A stretch of 64,000 nt of DNA, from contig NZ_RJKE01000001.1 in assembly GCF_003751225.1 (NCBI RefSeq), positions 1 to 64,000 on the forward strand, read 5' to 3'. A program made the translations under genes and the position numbers. This document shows, one piece after another, positions 7,593-15,689 of this stretch. Position 1 is the first letter of the stretch. The number at the start of each line of letters is the position of its first letter. The notes under the pieces were generated by a model. The model ran no database searches and was not told the origin of the DNA. It saw only the letters and a list, made by a program, of their open reading frames with translations. The DNA comes from Actinocorallia herbida. GTDB taxonomy: Bacteria; Actinomycetota; Actinomycetes; Streptosporangiales; Streptosporangiaceae.

Positions 7593-8165
7593 GTGGACTT
7601 CACACCTGCATCACCTGCACCATCCGCCCTCAGCAGCATCTCCGCCCACTGGGAGCGGAAGGTCAGCCAGCTGGAGGCGCAGAACCTCCAGCTCCGCATG
7701 GAGGTCGCCGGCCTGCAAGCCGCGGACGACGTCCGTCGCGAGGAGTACGTTCGCATCGTCGGCGAACACGGGCAGCCGCCTGTGGAGTTCACGGCTGCGC
7801 TCGGCCGAACGGGCGTCGGGCCGGGGCCTCGCGCTGCCTGGGTTCCGCTGGACAGGACCGGCATCTACACCACCGTCCTGATCCTGCCCTGGCAGCCGAT
7901 CGTCGACCCGTACGTCATCGCGGACCTGTGGGCTCAGGTTCGCGGCACCCCGCCGAAGCGGGTCGCCGAGGTCCCGCGCGACGGCATCTGCTCCTCGATC
8001 GAGCCGCTCCGGTTGCCGCAGCCGCTGATGGCCTACACCCACCTGATCGCCCCGCTCCCACACGTCGTCGTCGACTGCGAGATCGAGCCGGACGCACGCA
8101 AGTTCGCCGTTCTGTGCCTGCGCGATATGTGGGAGCGCCACAACCGCGCACTCAAGACCGGCTGA
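7593..8165 (+). CDS. Hypothetical protein with N-terminal coiled coil, upstream of integrase
   Basis: About 190 aa. The GTG start at 7593 follows AGAGGACGG. Residues ~12-50 form a short coiled coil (ISAHWERKVSQLEAQNLQLR). The C-terminal ~130 residues look like a compact alpha/beta domain (YTTVLILPWQPIVDPYVIAD; HVVVDCEIEPDARKFAVLCL). It lies 14 nt before the integrase and is probably co-transcribed, so a recombination-accessory role is conceivable. No family is recognised. Confidence 0.65.
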   Translation: MDFTPASPAPSALSSISAHWERKVSQLEAQNLQLRMEVAGLQAADDVRREEYVRIVGEHGQPPVEFTAALGRTGVGPGPRAAWVPLDRTGIYTTVLILPWQPIVDPYVIADLWAQVRGTPPKRVAEVPRDGICSSIEPLRLPQPLMAYTHLIAPLPHVVVDCEIEPDARKFAVLCLRDMWERHNRALKTG

Positions 8166-8179
8166 ACGAAAGGAGCGCA

Positions 8180-9916
8180 ATGGCCAGCGCAGAGAAACGC
8201 GGCCTGTACTGGCGCGGCCGCTACGAACTCCCCAAGCATCTGTGGAACGACCCGAAGAAGCCGAAGAAAGGCACCATCTCACGGGATGAGTTCGACCAGC
8301 CGTTCGCGCGGGAGCAGGACGCGCTCAACGCCGCCATCCTGAAAGAAGAGGAGATCAAACGGGCTGGACCCGGCTGGAGGGACCCGAAGAAGGGCGACAT
8401 CACCGTCCGGGAATGGCTCGAGCCGGACAAATGGTGGCGGGGTGTCGATGTCGAACCCGCCACCGACCGCAACACCAGGTACCTGATCGAGTACCACATC
8501 CTCCCGCGGTGGGGGGAACGCCCCCTGAACAGCATCATCGACCGCAAAGAGGTCGACGAATGGGAGCGCTCGATCCCTAAGCTCGTGAAGGCGGTAGGAA
8601 AGGGCACCTACGCCAAACGCACCGCGAAGGATGCACGGAACCTGCTGTCGGTCATCCTCGGCGACGCGGTTCCTGAGCGGATCGACGTGAACGCCGCCGC
8701 CCGGCAGAAAGGCCGCGGCCGCAAGCGCGATCGGAAGCAGGCGGTGGTCTCCGCAGAGCTGCAGGAGGAGAAGTTCGCGACTCCGATCGAAGCGCTTCTC
8801 ATCGCGGAGCGGGCCGGGATTCTGACCGGCCGGGACGACGAGTGCTGGCTGCTCATCTCGACGGCCTGGACGGGCATGCGGTGGGGCGAGGCGATTGGCG
8901 CCCGCCGCAGCTACCTTCAGCCGGGTAAGAGCCGGTACCGGCTGCTGGAGCAGCTCCAAGAGCTCGACGGGTTCAACCTCGTCCCGCCGAAGGACGACTC
9001 CACCCGCATCGTCGACCTCCCGCCGTTCCTACTCGCGCTCACCGAGCAGCAGGCCGACCGCACACGCGGCAAGGTCTGCAGCACCTGCTCAGGGAAGTGC
9101 GGTGCCACCGACTACCTGTTCCTGACGCGCAACGCCGCCCACCCCAGCCGCTCCGACTTCGGCGAACGCGTCTGGCACCCAGCAGCCGATGGCGCGACCC
9201 CGGAGATCGGCGGAGCCCAGCCCCGGCCGAAGATGCCGGTCCTCGAGGATGCCCGCAGCGGCCTGCTGCTGCGCCCGGCCTGGCCGTACGCAGACATCGA
9301 CGACCCCTCGGCCTCCTACGAGCCGCCGCGGGGCGGGGGCCGGCCGCGGTGGGACGCGCCCTACGTGAGCGGCGTGGGCTGCCCGACGTGCGAAGCGGCG
9401 CCGGGTGCGGGCTGCAGGTCGGCGACGGGCGGGAAGATCCCGCAGCACTCGGCGCGGCGGCGCATGGCGGTCGACCTCGACATGTACTACGCGCCGGTGT
9501 CGTGGCGGCCGCTCAAGGTCGGGTTGACGCCGCACGGGCTGCGGCACTCTCAGCAGACCTGGCTCCGCGCGGCCCGTATCGACCCCGTCCTCATCAAGGA
9601 GCGTCTCGGTCATGAGAAGCGCGGCATGTCGGAGCACTACACCCACATCACCGAGGAGATGCGGGCCGAGCTCCGCGAGGTCCTGGAGAGCCTGTGGTGG
9701 AAGGCGATCGACGAGCGGATCCGGATGGACGAGGTCGCGGGGCGACGGCCGGGCTCCCGGGTGAGGCTCATCAACGCGGCCATCCGGGAAAGGATCGCGG
9801 CTCGAACGCCTGACTTGCGGGAAGCTCCGACCCCGGAGCCCATCGTTGAGTCCGTCCCCAATCCGTCCCCAGTTCGGCGGGGACGGCGTGATCGGGGGCA
9901 TCTTCGTGTGGTCTGA
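8180..9916 (+). CDS. int: Tyrosine site-specific integrase with zinc-finger insertions
   Basis: A 578-aa phage/ICE-type integrase. A strong AAAGGAG precedes the ATG. The N-terminal ~180 residues cover arm/core binding (ITVREWL, RNTRYLIEYHILPRWGERPL). Catalytic residues are visible as TGMRWGE (Arg234), HGLRH (His452, Arg455), LGH (His478) and HY (Tyr487). The catalytic domain is long because a ~150-residue insert between the Arg and His boxes carries CSTCSGKC (300-307) and a second Cys/His motif (Cys401, Cys404, Cys412, His423) of the kind found on small actinobacterial zinc proteins. The gene points at the attachment core 48 bp downstream, the usual layout for tRNA-targeting elements. Confidence 0.95.
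   Translation: MASAEKRGLYWRGRYELPKHLWNDPKKPKKGTISRDEFDQPFAREQDALNAAILKEEEIKRAGPGWRDPKKGDITVREWLEPDKWWRGVDVEPATDRNTRYLIEYHILPRWGERPLNSIIDRKEVDEWERSIPKLVKAVGKGTYAKRTAKDARNLLSVILGDAVPERIDVNAAARQKGRGRKRDRKQAVVSAELQEEKFATPIEALLIAERAGILTGRDDECWLLISTAWTGMRWGEAIGARRSYLQPGKSRYRLLEQLQELDGFNLVPPKDDSTRIVDLPPFLLALTEQQADRTRGKVCSTCSGKCGATDYLFLTRNAAHPSRSDFGERVWHPAADGATPEIGGAQPRPKMPVLEDARSGLLLRPAWPYADIDDPSASYEPPRGGGRPRWDAPYVSGVGCPTCEAAPGAGCRSATGGKIPQHSARRRMAVDLDMYYAPVSWRPLKVGLTPHGLRHSQQTWLRAARIDPVLIKERLGHEKRGMSEHYTHITEEMRAELREVLESLWWKAIDERIRMDEVAGRRPGSRVRLINAAIRERIAARTPDLREAPTPEPIVESVPNPSPVRRGRRDRGHLRVV
9851..9871 (+). repeat. CCGTCCCCA direct repeats, left of core
   Basis: Two tandem copies of CCGTCCCCA 10 bp apart lie inside the integrase 3' end. 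They are matched by three copies at 10116-10143 beyond the core. They may be integrase arm sites. Confidence 0.4.
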
Positions 9917-9963
9917 CCTGCGGCGGAGCGGAACGCATCGAGGTCTCCCGCAAAGTTCGCATC

Positions 9964-9999
9964 GAAGGGGTCAGGGGTTCGAATCCCCTCATCTCCACC
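9964..9999 (+). other. Attachment core: 3' end of a tRNA-Ala or tmRNA gene
   Basis: A T-arm (stem AGGGG/CCCCT, loop TTCGAAT, 9973-9989) is followed by an acceptor strand CATCTCC and ACC. The U of the acceptor strand would pair as G3-U70, the alanine identity element shared by tRNA-Ala and tmRNA. Upstream sequence does not complete a tRNA, so this is a duplicated 3' end left by integration. The intact gene would lie at the other element end, outside the window to the left. Confidence 0.75.
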
Positions 10000-10009
10000 T
10001 GAGGTAAAG

Positions 10010-10058
10010 AAGCCCCCGAGGGCCGTGACCAGCGGAAACGCTACGGCCCCGGGGGCTT
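10010..10058 (+). terminator. Terminator behind the attachment core
   Basis: An AAGCCCCC...GGGGGCTT stem is extended by GGCCGT/ACGGCC. It ends in TTTC and lies directly after the tRNA/tmRNA 3' end. Confidence 0.7.
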
Positions 10059-10074
10059 TCTCATGCCATCCTTT

Positions 10075-10143
10075 GCGGATTCCTGTTGCATTCCTGTCGG
10101 ATTCCCGACGTCTTTCGTCCCCACTCCGTCCCCACTCGTCCCC
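10075..10143 (+). repeat. Arm-like repeats to the right of the core
   Basis: ATTCCTGT-type units (10075-10105) are followed by three CGTCCCCA/CGTCCCC units (10116-10143). Both types also occur to the left of the core (7499-7522 and 9851-9871). Arms on both sides are expected for attP or for tandem elements, not for a simple attR. Confidence 0.45.
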
Positions 10144-10216
10144 GGGGAATCGGACAACACGGACAACACAGGGGCCAGCATTGTGTGACTTGGCTCACCT
10201 TGCCTAGGGTCACTGC

Positions 10217-11005
10217 ATGGACGACCCGTACCCCCCGCACGAAATCGACACCAGCCTCAACAGCGTCGCCGGCATGACCGACGCAGCCCGCGGCGGCCGC
10301 AACCGCAGCCGAGACCACCAGACCGTCGCCGAGTTCGCACGGCGCTGGCCCAAAGTCCCCGGCGCGGCGCCCGATGACGAGGAGTTCCCGTTCAGGTCTG
10401 TCAGCCACATCGTCAGTCAGACCGGCGTCGACCAGTTCTTGAACCTGGGCGCGGGCAAGCCGCTGAAGGAGGGCAAGAACCTTCACGACCTGTTCCCCGG
10501 GCAGTGGCTGCACACCGATGCGGACCCTGAGATCCGCGCTGTCGGCGGCGCCCTGTTCAACAGCGCCACCACCGCCTACCTGGAGGCCGACAGCCGCGAC
10601 GTCGACGTCATCCTCGGCTCACCGGAGGCTCAGCGGATCCTCGACCTCACCCGGCCCGTATGCGTCCTGGCGTCCAACCTCTGGCACTACGTGCCCGGAG
10701 ACGAGCCCCTGCAGGCGACGAAGGCCTACATGGACGCCGTGCCCTCAGGAAGCTCCCTCGTCCTCGCGCATGCCTGCCTCGACGGCCTTGACCCGGAGCT
10801 CCTGGACGGGCTCAACGCGGTCTTCGCCGGGACGTTCGCTGGGGGGATTTGGCCGCGGACCGGAGGGGAGATCCGCGGCTTCCTCGACGGCCTGGAGGTA
10901 CTAGACCCTGGCCTGGTGCCGCCTCAGCACTGGCGGCCCGACCACGCGCCGGCGGTGGAGGAGCGGAGCCTCCCGGTGCTCGGCGCAGTGGCCATCAAGT
11001 CCTGA
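10217..11005 (+). CDS. SAM-dependent methyltransferase, PF04672-like
   Basis: A 262-aa protein resembling the actinomycete PF04672 family. It has a TGVDQFLNLGAGKPL SAM-binding segment, LHTDADPEIRAVG as motif II, and an ILDLTRPVCVLASNLWHYV strand. The family usually starts with a longer segment ending in LLGGK-like sequence. That part is reduced here to NSVAGMTDAARGGRNRSRDH, so this copy is short or divergent. The substrate is unknown. It is a single gene right of the attachment site, preceded by an AT-richer promoter-like stretch. Confidence 0.75.
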   Translation: MDDPYPPHEIDTSLNSVAGMTDAARGGRNRSRDHQTVAEFARRWPKVPGAAPDDEEFPFRSVSHIVSQTGVDQFLNLGAGKPLKEGKNLHDLFPGQWLHTDADPEIRAVGGALFNSATTAYLEADSRDVDVILGSPEAQRILDLTRPVCVLASNLWHYVPGDEPLQATKAYMDAVPSGSSLVLAHACLDGLDPELLDGLNAVFAGTFAGGIWPRTGGEIRGFLDGLEVLDPGLVPPQHWRPDHAPAVEERSLPVLGAVAIKS

Positions 11006-11185
11006 GGCTGCCCAAGAAGCGACCCCAGGCGGCGGGAGCAACACAGAGCTTCCCGCCGCTTGGGTTCTTCGAATCGCGGATCAGCACGTCGCGGGCCCTG
11101 CGAGGGGCATCGACGATCGCCCCGACCTCAACGCAATTGCCTTCGCCGCTCGCGGAAGCCTTCCGCCATCCAGTGAAAATTGCGC

Positions 11186-12064
11186 TCATCCCCCTAGCTC
11201 ACCCATCCATCCTTTGAGTAGTTCTCTTGTCTTTTCCCGATCAAGCGCAGCCCTCGTGGTAGCGATGAAGAGATTAGAGTAAGAGGCTACTTGCTGTGGA
11301 TCATCGAACCAGGCATTGGTCTGCGTGAGAAGTTCGACATTGACAGTCTCGGGATCGGTCGGAACGCGAGATGAGAAGATCGTAAACGGCTCCGAGGCGC
11401 GCATCGCCCCCGACTTGAACGGGCTCACCAGAACTTGCACGTTAGGGAGCCAAGAGCATTCGATCAGGTGGGCTATCTGCTCCCTCATCACGGGGACTCC
11501 GCCGACAAGACGCCTGATCGCAGCCTCGTCAATGATCGCCCACAGGCTCTCTAGCTTGTGCTCTCCGCGCAATAGGCGACGCTGGCGTTCAAGGCGGAGC
11601 GCGATGAGAGCTTCCCGTTTCTCGGGCGCAGTGTCCTCGTAGACATCAATCTGGGCTTCCATATATGAACGGCATTGCAGGAGGCCGGGGATGAGCCGGG
11701 GCTCCCATGTGCGGATCTCTGCGGCCTCGTCTTCGCTTCGCAAATGGGTGATGAAGCCGGGTGTCAGGGCTGGCTGGTATTCGTCGCGGTCCCACCAGTC
11801 GGGCTGGCGGGCGTCGGCGACGAGCTGGGCGATGCGGTCCCGCTCGGCCTGGTCGTGAACACCGAGCTCATCGAGCAGGTCCAGGATGCCGCCGCTTGCC
11901 CCGCTGAGCATCGGCTTGATGACGTCGCCGGCCTCCCAGCGGATGATCTTCTTGGGGTGCCAGCCGCAGGCCTCGGCCACGTCCTCGGGAGTTCGTCCGG
12001 TCGCTTGTCGGAGCTCCTCAAGGGCTTTGCCGAGGCGTCTCCGTCTCATGTTACGTGTCGGCAT
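11186..12064 (-). CDS. XRE regulator with DUF5753-type C-terminal domain
   Basis: A 292-aa protein. An N-terminal HTH (LGKALEELRQATGRTPEDVA, then WHPKKIIRWEAGDV) is followed by ~180 residues with the hallmarks of Streptomyces DUF5753 regulators: IRTWEPRLIPGLLQCRSYME, RLERQRRLL, WAIIDEAAIRRLVGG and MREQIAHLIE. These are abundant in streptomycetes and often pair with a small DUF397 protein. None is visible next to it here. The ATG at 12064 is the best start, with only a weak ribosome site. Confidence 0.85.
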   Translation of the reverse strand: MPTRNMRRRRLGKALEELRQATGRTPEDVAEACGWHPKKIIRWEAGDVIKPMLSGASGGILDLLDELGVHDQAERDRIAQLVADARQPDWWDRDEYQPALTPGFITHLRSEDEAAEIRTWEPRLIPGLLQCRSYMEAQIDVYEDTAPEKREALIALRLERQRRLLRGEHKLESLWAIIDEAAIRRLVGGVPVMREQIAHLIECSWLPNVQVLVSPFKSGAMRASEPFTIFSSRVPTDPETVNVELLTQTNAWFDDPQQVASYSNLFIATTRAALDREKTRELLKGWMGELGG

Positions 12065-12429
12065 GTATCGCTCGTTTCACCAGAAGTAGCCGGATCTGTC
12101 CCTAGACAGATTTTCAGCTGCGGTGCATAGTAGGGCATGCCGTCAGGATTCGGAGATCCGCCGGAAATCCGGGAAAGACGCGGCGAGCCAGGCCCCTTCA
12201 CCAGGGACTCCTCGTGGCCCGAGAGGCTCGCCGCGTCTGCCGGGAACTCTACTCCCTGGGAGATTCTCACCGAAGGCGCCTGCCTGTCCTGGTAGGGCCA
12301 TGCGTCCCAAACACGCCGTACATGCACGCGTGGTGACCAGGCCAAACCCTCTCCAGAGCCACATTCCGGCCAGCACGATCGTGCATGCACGGTTGATCCG
12401 CAAGACGTAGCCTGCCAGCCCCTGCCAAG
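12065..12429. other. Intergenic region with a palindrome, no gene seen
   Basis: A 365-bp gap between divergent genes. Open frames here lack ribosome sites and natural composition. It contains a perfect 12-bp palindrome CGTGCATGCACG (12380-12391) and a related ATGCACG at 12318. These could be operator sites for the XRE gene or the downstream membrane protein. Confidence 0.4.
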
Positions 12430-13260
12430 ATGCAGCCACAGCGCGGGTCCAGATGCCCCCCAGCCGACCCGCCCGGCGGCCAGGAGCAGCTCGTGCAGGA
12501 GAGCCCCCAGCAGCACCCCACCAAGCCACGTCAACGCCGGCCGACCGCCCTCCCGGCCATCGTCGGCGTTGCCCTGCTCGGCATAGTCGGGATCGGCGCG
12601 ATCTTCTACCAAGCCTCCGCGACGAGCGACACCCCCACCACCCCACCCAGCCCCACGCGTGAGCTGGACGCGCTCCTCGACCCCGCTAGCGAGCCAGTTA
12701 CCCTCCCTGAAAAGGAAAGAGCGTTCGTCGATGCCGTGCGAGCCGCCGGTGACGACGAGATCTACGAGGCATACCTCGGTACGGACGGTCCCGTCGGAGA
12801 CCTCAGCCTCGCCAACGAAGGCCGGGAGGTTTGCGGCCAGCCGCGCTATGTCGACAGCGCGCTTACCGAAGGCGAATCCGACCTCGACTCCAGGCGGCCG
12901 ACCCTCGAAGGCTGGATCGAAGACCCGCCCGATGGCCTGGGCCAAACCGCGGTCGAGGTGCTGTGCCCGAAGTACAGCAAGATGCTGATGAAGGCACTTG
13001 GCGGCTTCGACGACGGCCAGTACGAGGTCACCGCAGAGCAGCCTGACGACGAGATCGGGAGCTTCCGCACCACGATCCGGCCCGGCACCTACCGGACCGT
13101 CGGCAAGGCTTCGGACTGCTACTGGGAGCGGTCGACCTCGAGTGGCGGTCGGCTGGCGAACGACTTCGTGACGAACGCGCCGGGCGGGGTGACGGTGACG
13201 GTCCTGGCCAGCGATGGAGGGTTCACCTCCGAGGGCTGCGGCTACTGGGTGAAGGCCTGA
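12430..13260 (+). CDS. Membrane-anchored extracytoplasmic protein
   Basis: A 276-aa protein. A ~38-residue Gln/Pro-rich cytoplasmic start precedes one transmembrane helix (ALPAIVGVALLGIVGIGAIF, about 40-60), then a Pro/Thr linker and two outside parts. Residues ~75-180 are acidic and helical with two Cys (EVCGQ, VLCPK), resembling DUF732-like actinobacterial proteins. The C-terminal ~70 residues (RPGTYRTVGKASDCYWERS, ending SEGCGYWV) form a conserved actinomycete module with a likely Cys-Cys pair. Role unknown. The ribosome site is weak. Confidence 0.75.
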   Translation: MQPQRGSRCPPADPPGGQEQLVQESPQQHPTKPRQRRPTALPAIVGVALLGIVGIGAIFYQASATSDTPTTPPSPTRELDALLDPASEPVTLPEKERAFVDAVRAAGDDEIYEAYLGTDGPVGDLSLANEGREVCGQPRYVDSALTEGESDLDSRRPTLEGWIEDPPDGLGQTAVEVLCPKYSKMLMKALGGFDDGQYEVTAEQPDDEIGSFRTTIRPGTYRTVGKASDCYWERSTSSGGRLANDFVTNAPGGVTVTVLASDGGFTSEGCGYWVKA

Positions 13261-13279
13261 GCTGGGCACTGGACTCCCT

Positions 13280-14497
13280 TCACGCGGTCTCCTGACCTTC
13301 GCACTGGGCGGCGGGATCGGTGTAGGGGAGCGGGCGGCACCCGTCCTCGGCGGCGAGGGAGGCCTCGCGTTCCTGCCAGACCTCAGGGGAGAAAGCGAGG
13401 ACCTCGCCAAGGGCTGAGGGCCTGCGCGTGCGGGCGCTGCTCTGCTGGTTCTTGCGCTCCCGCTCTGTGCGGCCCCGGGCCAAGTACTGCTCCAGGAGCG
13501 CCCGGCCCGCAGCGTCGTCGGCATCGTGATCGGCGGCGACGGAGGGGCTGGGCTGCGCCCTGGCGGTCTTGATCCCGCAGAGCAGGCAGCCTCCGCCAAC
13601 CGGATCGACGGAGTCACGGTGTCCGCATGAAGGCCGCTCGCGGACGAGAGGCCGGGCACGCAGCTCGGCGAGGCGGCGGGGGAAGTCCTCCTGCCCTGCA
13701 GGGGTGCTCATCCAGGCGACGAGATTGCGGATGCCGTCGCGCCGGGCGAGGGCCAGGACCGCAGTCACCTCCTCGGCGGTGCCGCTGTGCTCGGACATGA
13801 GCCGTGTGGTGAGCCGGTCTGGGCTGAGGGGTCGGTCCTCAAGATCGTCTCTCTCGGCCTCCTCGTGCGGGACGTGAGTGTCTCGCGAGAGAGATGAGGT
13901 GACCTGAGGAGACTGAGGAGAAGGGTCCCCTTGACGGGGGACCTTTGAGGACCAGGCGGGGGAGCTTTGGGACCCTGCGGGGGACCTTTGATCCCCCGCA
14001 GGGGGACCTTCCCCGTCATAGCTCCCCTCGACAGGGGAGCTATCGAGGTCAGAAGAATCCCTCTGCTCGCCAAAGCCCCCCCAGTCGGGGGACCTTTCGT
14101 CAGCTCCCCCGGTTCGGGGACCTTCGAAGCTTCCCCAGGCAGGGGACCTAACGAGGGCAGGGCAAGACTCCGCCGTCGGCACGACGAACTCAAGACCGTG
14201 ACCCTTTGCGGCGAACAGCAGGCGGCCGGCCTTGTCGCGTACGGCCTGGCCGTCCTTGCCGAGGATCGGAGCGCGCAGCTCGATCCCGCGGGCCGCGAGC
14301 TTGCCGAGCACCTTGCCGACCTGCTTCATGTCCGCGAACCCCGTGCGGTGCACGAGCTTGGACAGGGTCTCGACGCCGAACGCGCGCCGGGTGTGGTCGT
14401 TCGCCAGGTCGGCGATCTCGAGCGCGAGAAGGCGCTCGCCGGAGGACGTCTCCGGGGGGAGCCGGTCCGCCAGCCAGCGGCGAAGTTCGTAGCCCAT
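13280..14497 (-). CDS. Plasmid/phage-type replication initiator-like protein
   Basis: A 405-aa protein. Residues ~1-75 form a winged-helix like those of actinomycete plasmid and phage initiators (RRWLADRLPPETSSGERLLA, LSKLVHRTGFADMKQVGKVL). A Ser/Pro/Gly-rich linker (~120-200) is encoded by palindromic DNA repeats. The C-terminal half includes ALARRDGIRNLVAWM and a zinc-like CGHRDSVDPVGGGCLLC. The arrangement resembles initiators whose origin iterons lie inside their own gene, as in lambda O and pSLA2-type plasmids. The start overlaps a short upstream open frame (TGATG), suggesting translational coupling. Confidence 0.65.
   Translation of the reverse strand: MGYELRRWLADRLPPETSSGERLLALEIADLANDHTRRAFGVETLSKLVHRTGFADMKQVGKVLGKLAARGIELRAPILGKDGQAVRDKAGRLLFAAKGHGLEFVVPTAESCPALVRSPAWGSFEGPRTGGADERSPDWGGFGEQRDSSDLDSSPVEGSYDGEGPPAGDQRSPAGSQSSPAWSSKVPRQGDPSPQSPQVTSSLSRDTHVPHEEAERDDLEDRPLSPDRLTTRLMSEHSGTAEEVTAVLALARRDGIRNLVAWMSTPAGQEDFPRRLAELRARPLVRERPSCGHRDSVDPVGGGCLLCGIKTARAQPSPSVAADHDADDAAGRALLEQYLARGRTERERKNQQSSARTRRPSALGEVLAFSPEVWQEREASLAAEDGCRPLPYTDPAAQCEGQETA
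13924..14150. repeat. Palindromic iteron array inside the initiator gene (candidate origin)
   Basis: About eight copies of a GGTCCCC-N4/5-GGGGACC-type palindrome. GGGGGACCTTT-like cores lie at 13936, 13958, 13979 and 14001, about 22 bp apart, with further units near 14033, 14087, 14115 and 14141. One member, GCTCCCCTcgacAGGGGAGC (14021-14040), is a perfect palindrome. Two-helical-turn spacing suits initiator binding. The repeats dictate the linker sequence of the encoded protein. Confidence 0.65.
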
Positions 14498-14532
14498 CAG
14501 GCAGCGCCGATGGGGCGGAGGAATGCGGGCAT
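14497..14532 (-). CDS. Possible 11-aa leader peptide (MPAFLRPIGAA)
   Basis: A short frame whose TGA overlaps the initiator's ATG (TGATG). An AGGGG-containing stretch precedes it. It is too short to judge by composition, but the exact stop/start overlap suggests coupled translation of the initiator, which itself lacks a good ribosome site. Confidence 0.3.
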   Translation of the reverse strand: MPAFLRPIGAA

Positions 14533-14611
14533 GCTGAGAAACCCCTGGTGATCGCGGGGCGGAAAGAGAAGCTCCTGCTGCTGTGCAGATGGGGGAGAAG
14601 GCGCGGGAGCG

Positions 14612-14974
14612 CTACGAGGACTTGCCGGCCTCGTCGACCGTTGCGCGGACGCCGAGCGCTCGGAGGAACTCGGCGCAGGCGTCGGCCGCGGCGTCGAGGT
14701 CCAGGCCGGGCCGCAGCTGCAGGCCGGTGTGCTGGACCACGAAGTTGATCACGGTCCAGGGGTCTGCCTCGGGAGCGCCCTCGGGGAGTTCGCGTCCGTA
14801 GAGGGCGAGGTGCGCCTTGACGACGTCGGTCATCGTCAGGCCATCGCCGGTGGCCCGTTCGACGGCGGGCTTCCAGACCGAGTCCTCGATGCGGAAGGGC
14901 CCGCGGCGGGGCGTCTCTCCGGTCGCTGGTCTCGGCATGCGCTCATGCTCCCACGTGAGCACGTGGTTGGTCAT
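14612..14974 (-). CDS. Ribbon-helix-helix-like DNA-binding protein
   Basis: A 120-aa protein. Residues ~22-58 (GPFRIEDSVWKPAVERATGD, then LTMTDVVKAHLALYGREL) have the strand-helix-helix pattern of MetJ/Arc-type proteins. The ATG at 14974 is chosen because GGAGGAG lies 6 nt upstream; an internal ATG at 14938 also has a weak site. The C-terminus (TVINFVVQHTGLQLRPGLDL) is unassigned. Lying beside the initiator and divergent from the Spd operon, it may control copy number, partition or transfer. Confidence 0.7.
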   Translation of the reverse strand: MTNHVLTWEHERMPRPATGETPRRGPFRIEDSVWKPAVERATGDGLTMTDVVKAHLALYGRELPEGAPEADPWTVINFVVQHTGLQLRPGLDLDAAADACAEFLRALGVRATVDEAGKSS

Positions 14975-15127
14975 CTGGCTCCTCCAGGCTTGAAAGTGTC
15001 TGAACACTTTGCTTATGCTGTCTGCACAATAACCCATTAGGCGCTGCTGTCCGCAAGGCCCCCGCTGAAAACGATCAGGCAGCACCCCCGCCCACCAGGG
15101 AAAACGCCCGTCCCAGGGAGGTCCGCC

Positions 15128-15418
15128 ATGCCCAACGTCCTGCCCGTCCTGCTCAGCCACGTCCTCGGCATCACCCCCAACGCCTGCCAATCCGTCACCA
15201 GGCGCGGCATCACCACCACCACCGCGGCCGGGCACCTCGACGCCATCGCCGAGTTCGCCGAGCAGCTCCTCACCCCCAGCATCGGCGTCGTCATCGCCAT
15301 CGCCCGTGACTGCACCTGCATCACCCGGGCCTGGCTCACCGACGACCCCACCAAGGCCGGCCGCATCATCACCGAGGTCGACCCCCCGCACACCTGCCCG
15401 GCGGAACCCCCGTCATGA
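15128..15418 (+). CDS. Small protein of the Spd-type operon
   Basis: A 96-aa protein preceded by GGGAGG. It contains an amphipathic helix, a VIAIARDCTCITRAWLTDDP segment and paired Cys. Its stop overlaps the next ATG (ATGA). Small proteins like this sit before spdB genes in actinomycete plasmids and AICEs. Its specific role is unknown. Confidence 0.6.
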   Translation: MPNVLPVLLSHVLGITPNACQSVTRRGITTTTAAGHLDAIAEFAEQLLTPSIGVVIAIARDCTCITRAWLTDDPTKAGRIITEVDPPHTCPAEPPS

Positions 15419-15576
15419 ACGCCCACACCCTCCGCGTGCTGCTGTCCACCCTCGTCGCCGTCAGTCCCTGCGGCTGCACCACCACCGCCCTACTCACCGA
15501 CCACCACAACTACGCGGGGCGCGTCCGCCGAGGCAGCGGCCCGGCACACGCCTGCCCCCGCCAGGAGAACCGATGA
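15415..15576 (+). CDS. 53-aa protein of the Spd-type operon
   Basis: Starts at an ATG overlapping the previous stop and ends in TGA overlapping the next ATG. It shares a Cys pattern with its upstream neighbour (VSPCGCTTTALLTDHHNYAG, HACP versus RDCTCITRAWLTDD, HTCP), suggesting the two are related. Function unknown. Confidence 0.5.
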   Translation: MNAHTLRVLLSTLVAVSPCGCTTTALLTDHHNYAGRVRRGSGPAHACPRQENR

Positions 15577-15689
15577 CCACACTCCTCCTGCTCAGCGCGC
15601 CCACCGGCGCCTCGCTCCTCGTCCTGCTCGCCCCCCACCTCACCAGCTCGATCGGCACCGGCCGCTACGAAGACGGAGACGACCAGTGA
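15573..15689 (+). CDS. 38-aa hydrophobic peptide of the Spd-type operon
   Basis: A very short frame (MTTLLLLSAPTGASLLVLL...) with one possible membrane helix and a charged tail. It is coupled to both neighbours by ATGA and GTGA overlaps. SpdA/SpdB-type operons often contain such peptides. It is supported mainly by the overlap pattern. Confidence 0.45.
   Translation: MTTLLLLSAPTGASLLVLLAPHLTSSIGTGRYEDGDDQ

Noticed and set aside
9964-9999. A complete tRNA gene at the attachment site
   Set aside because: Only the T arm and acceptor strand are present; the upstream bases do not form an anticodon or D arm.
12046-13659. 537-codon minus-strand frame
   Set aside because: Antisense to the membrane-anchored protein, which has a clear membrane helix and conserved C-terminal motif.
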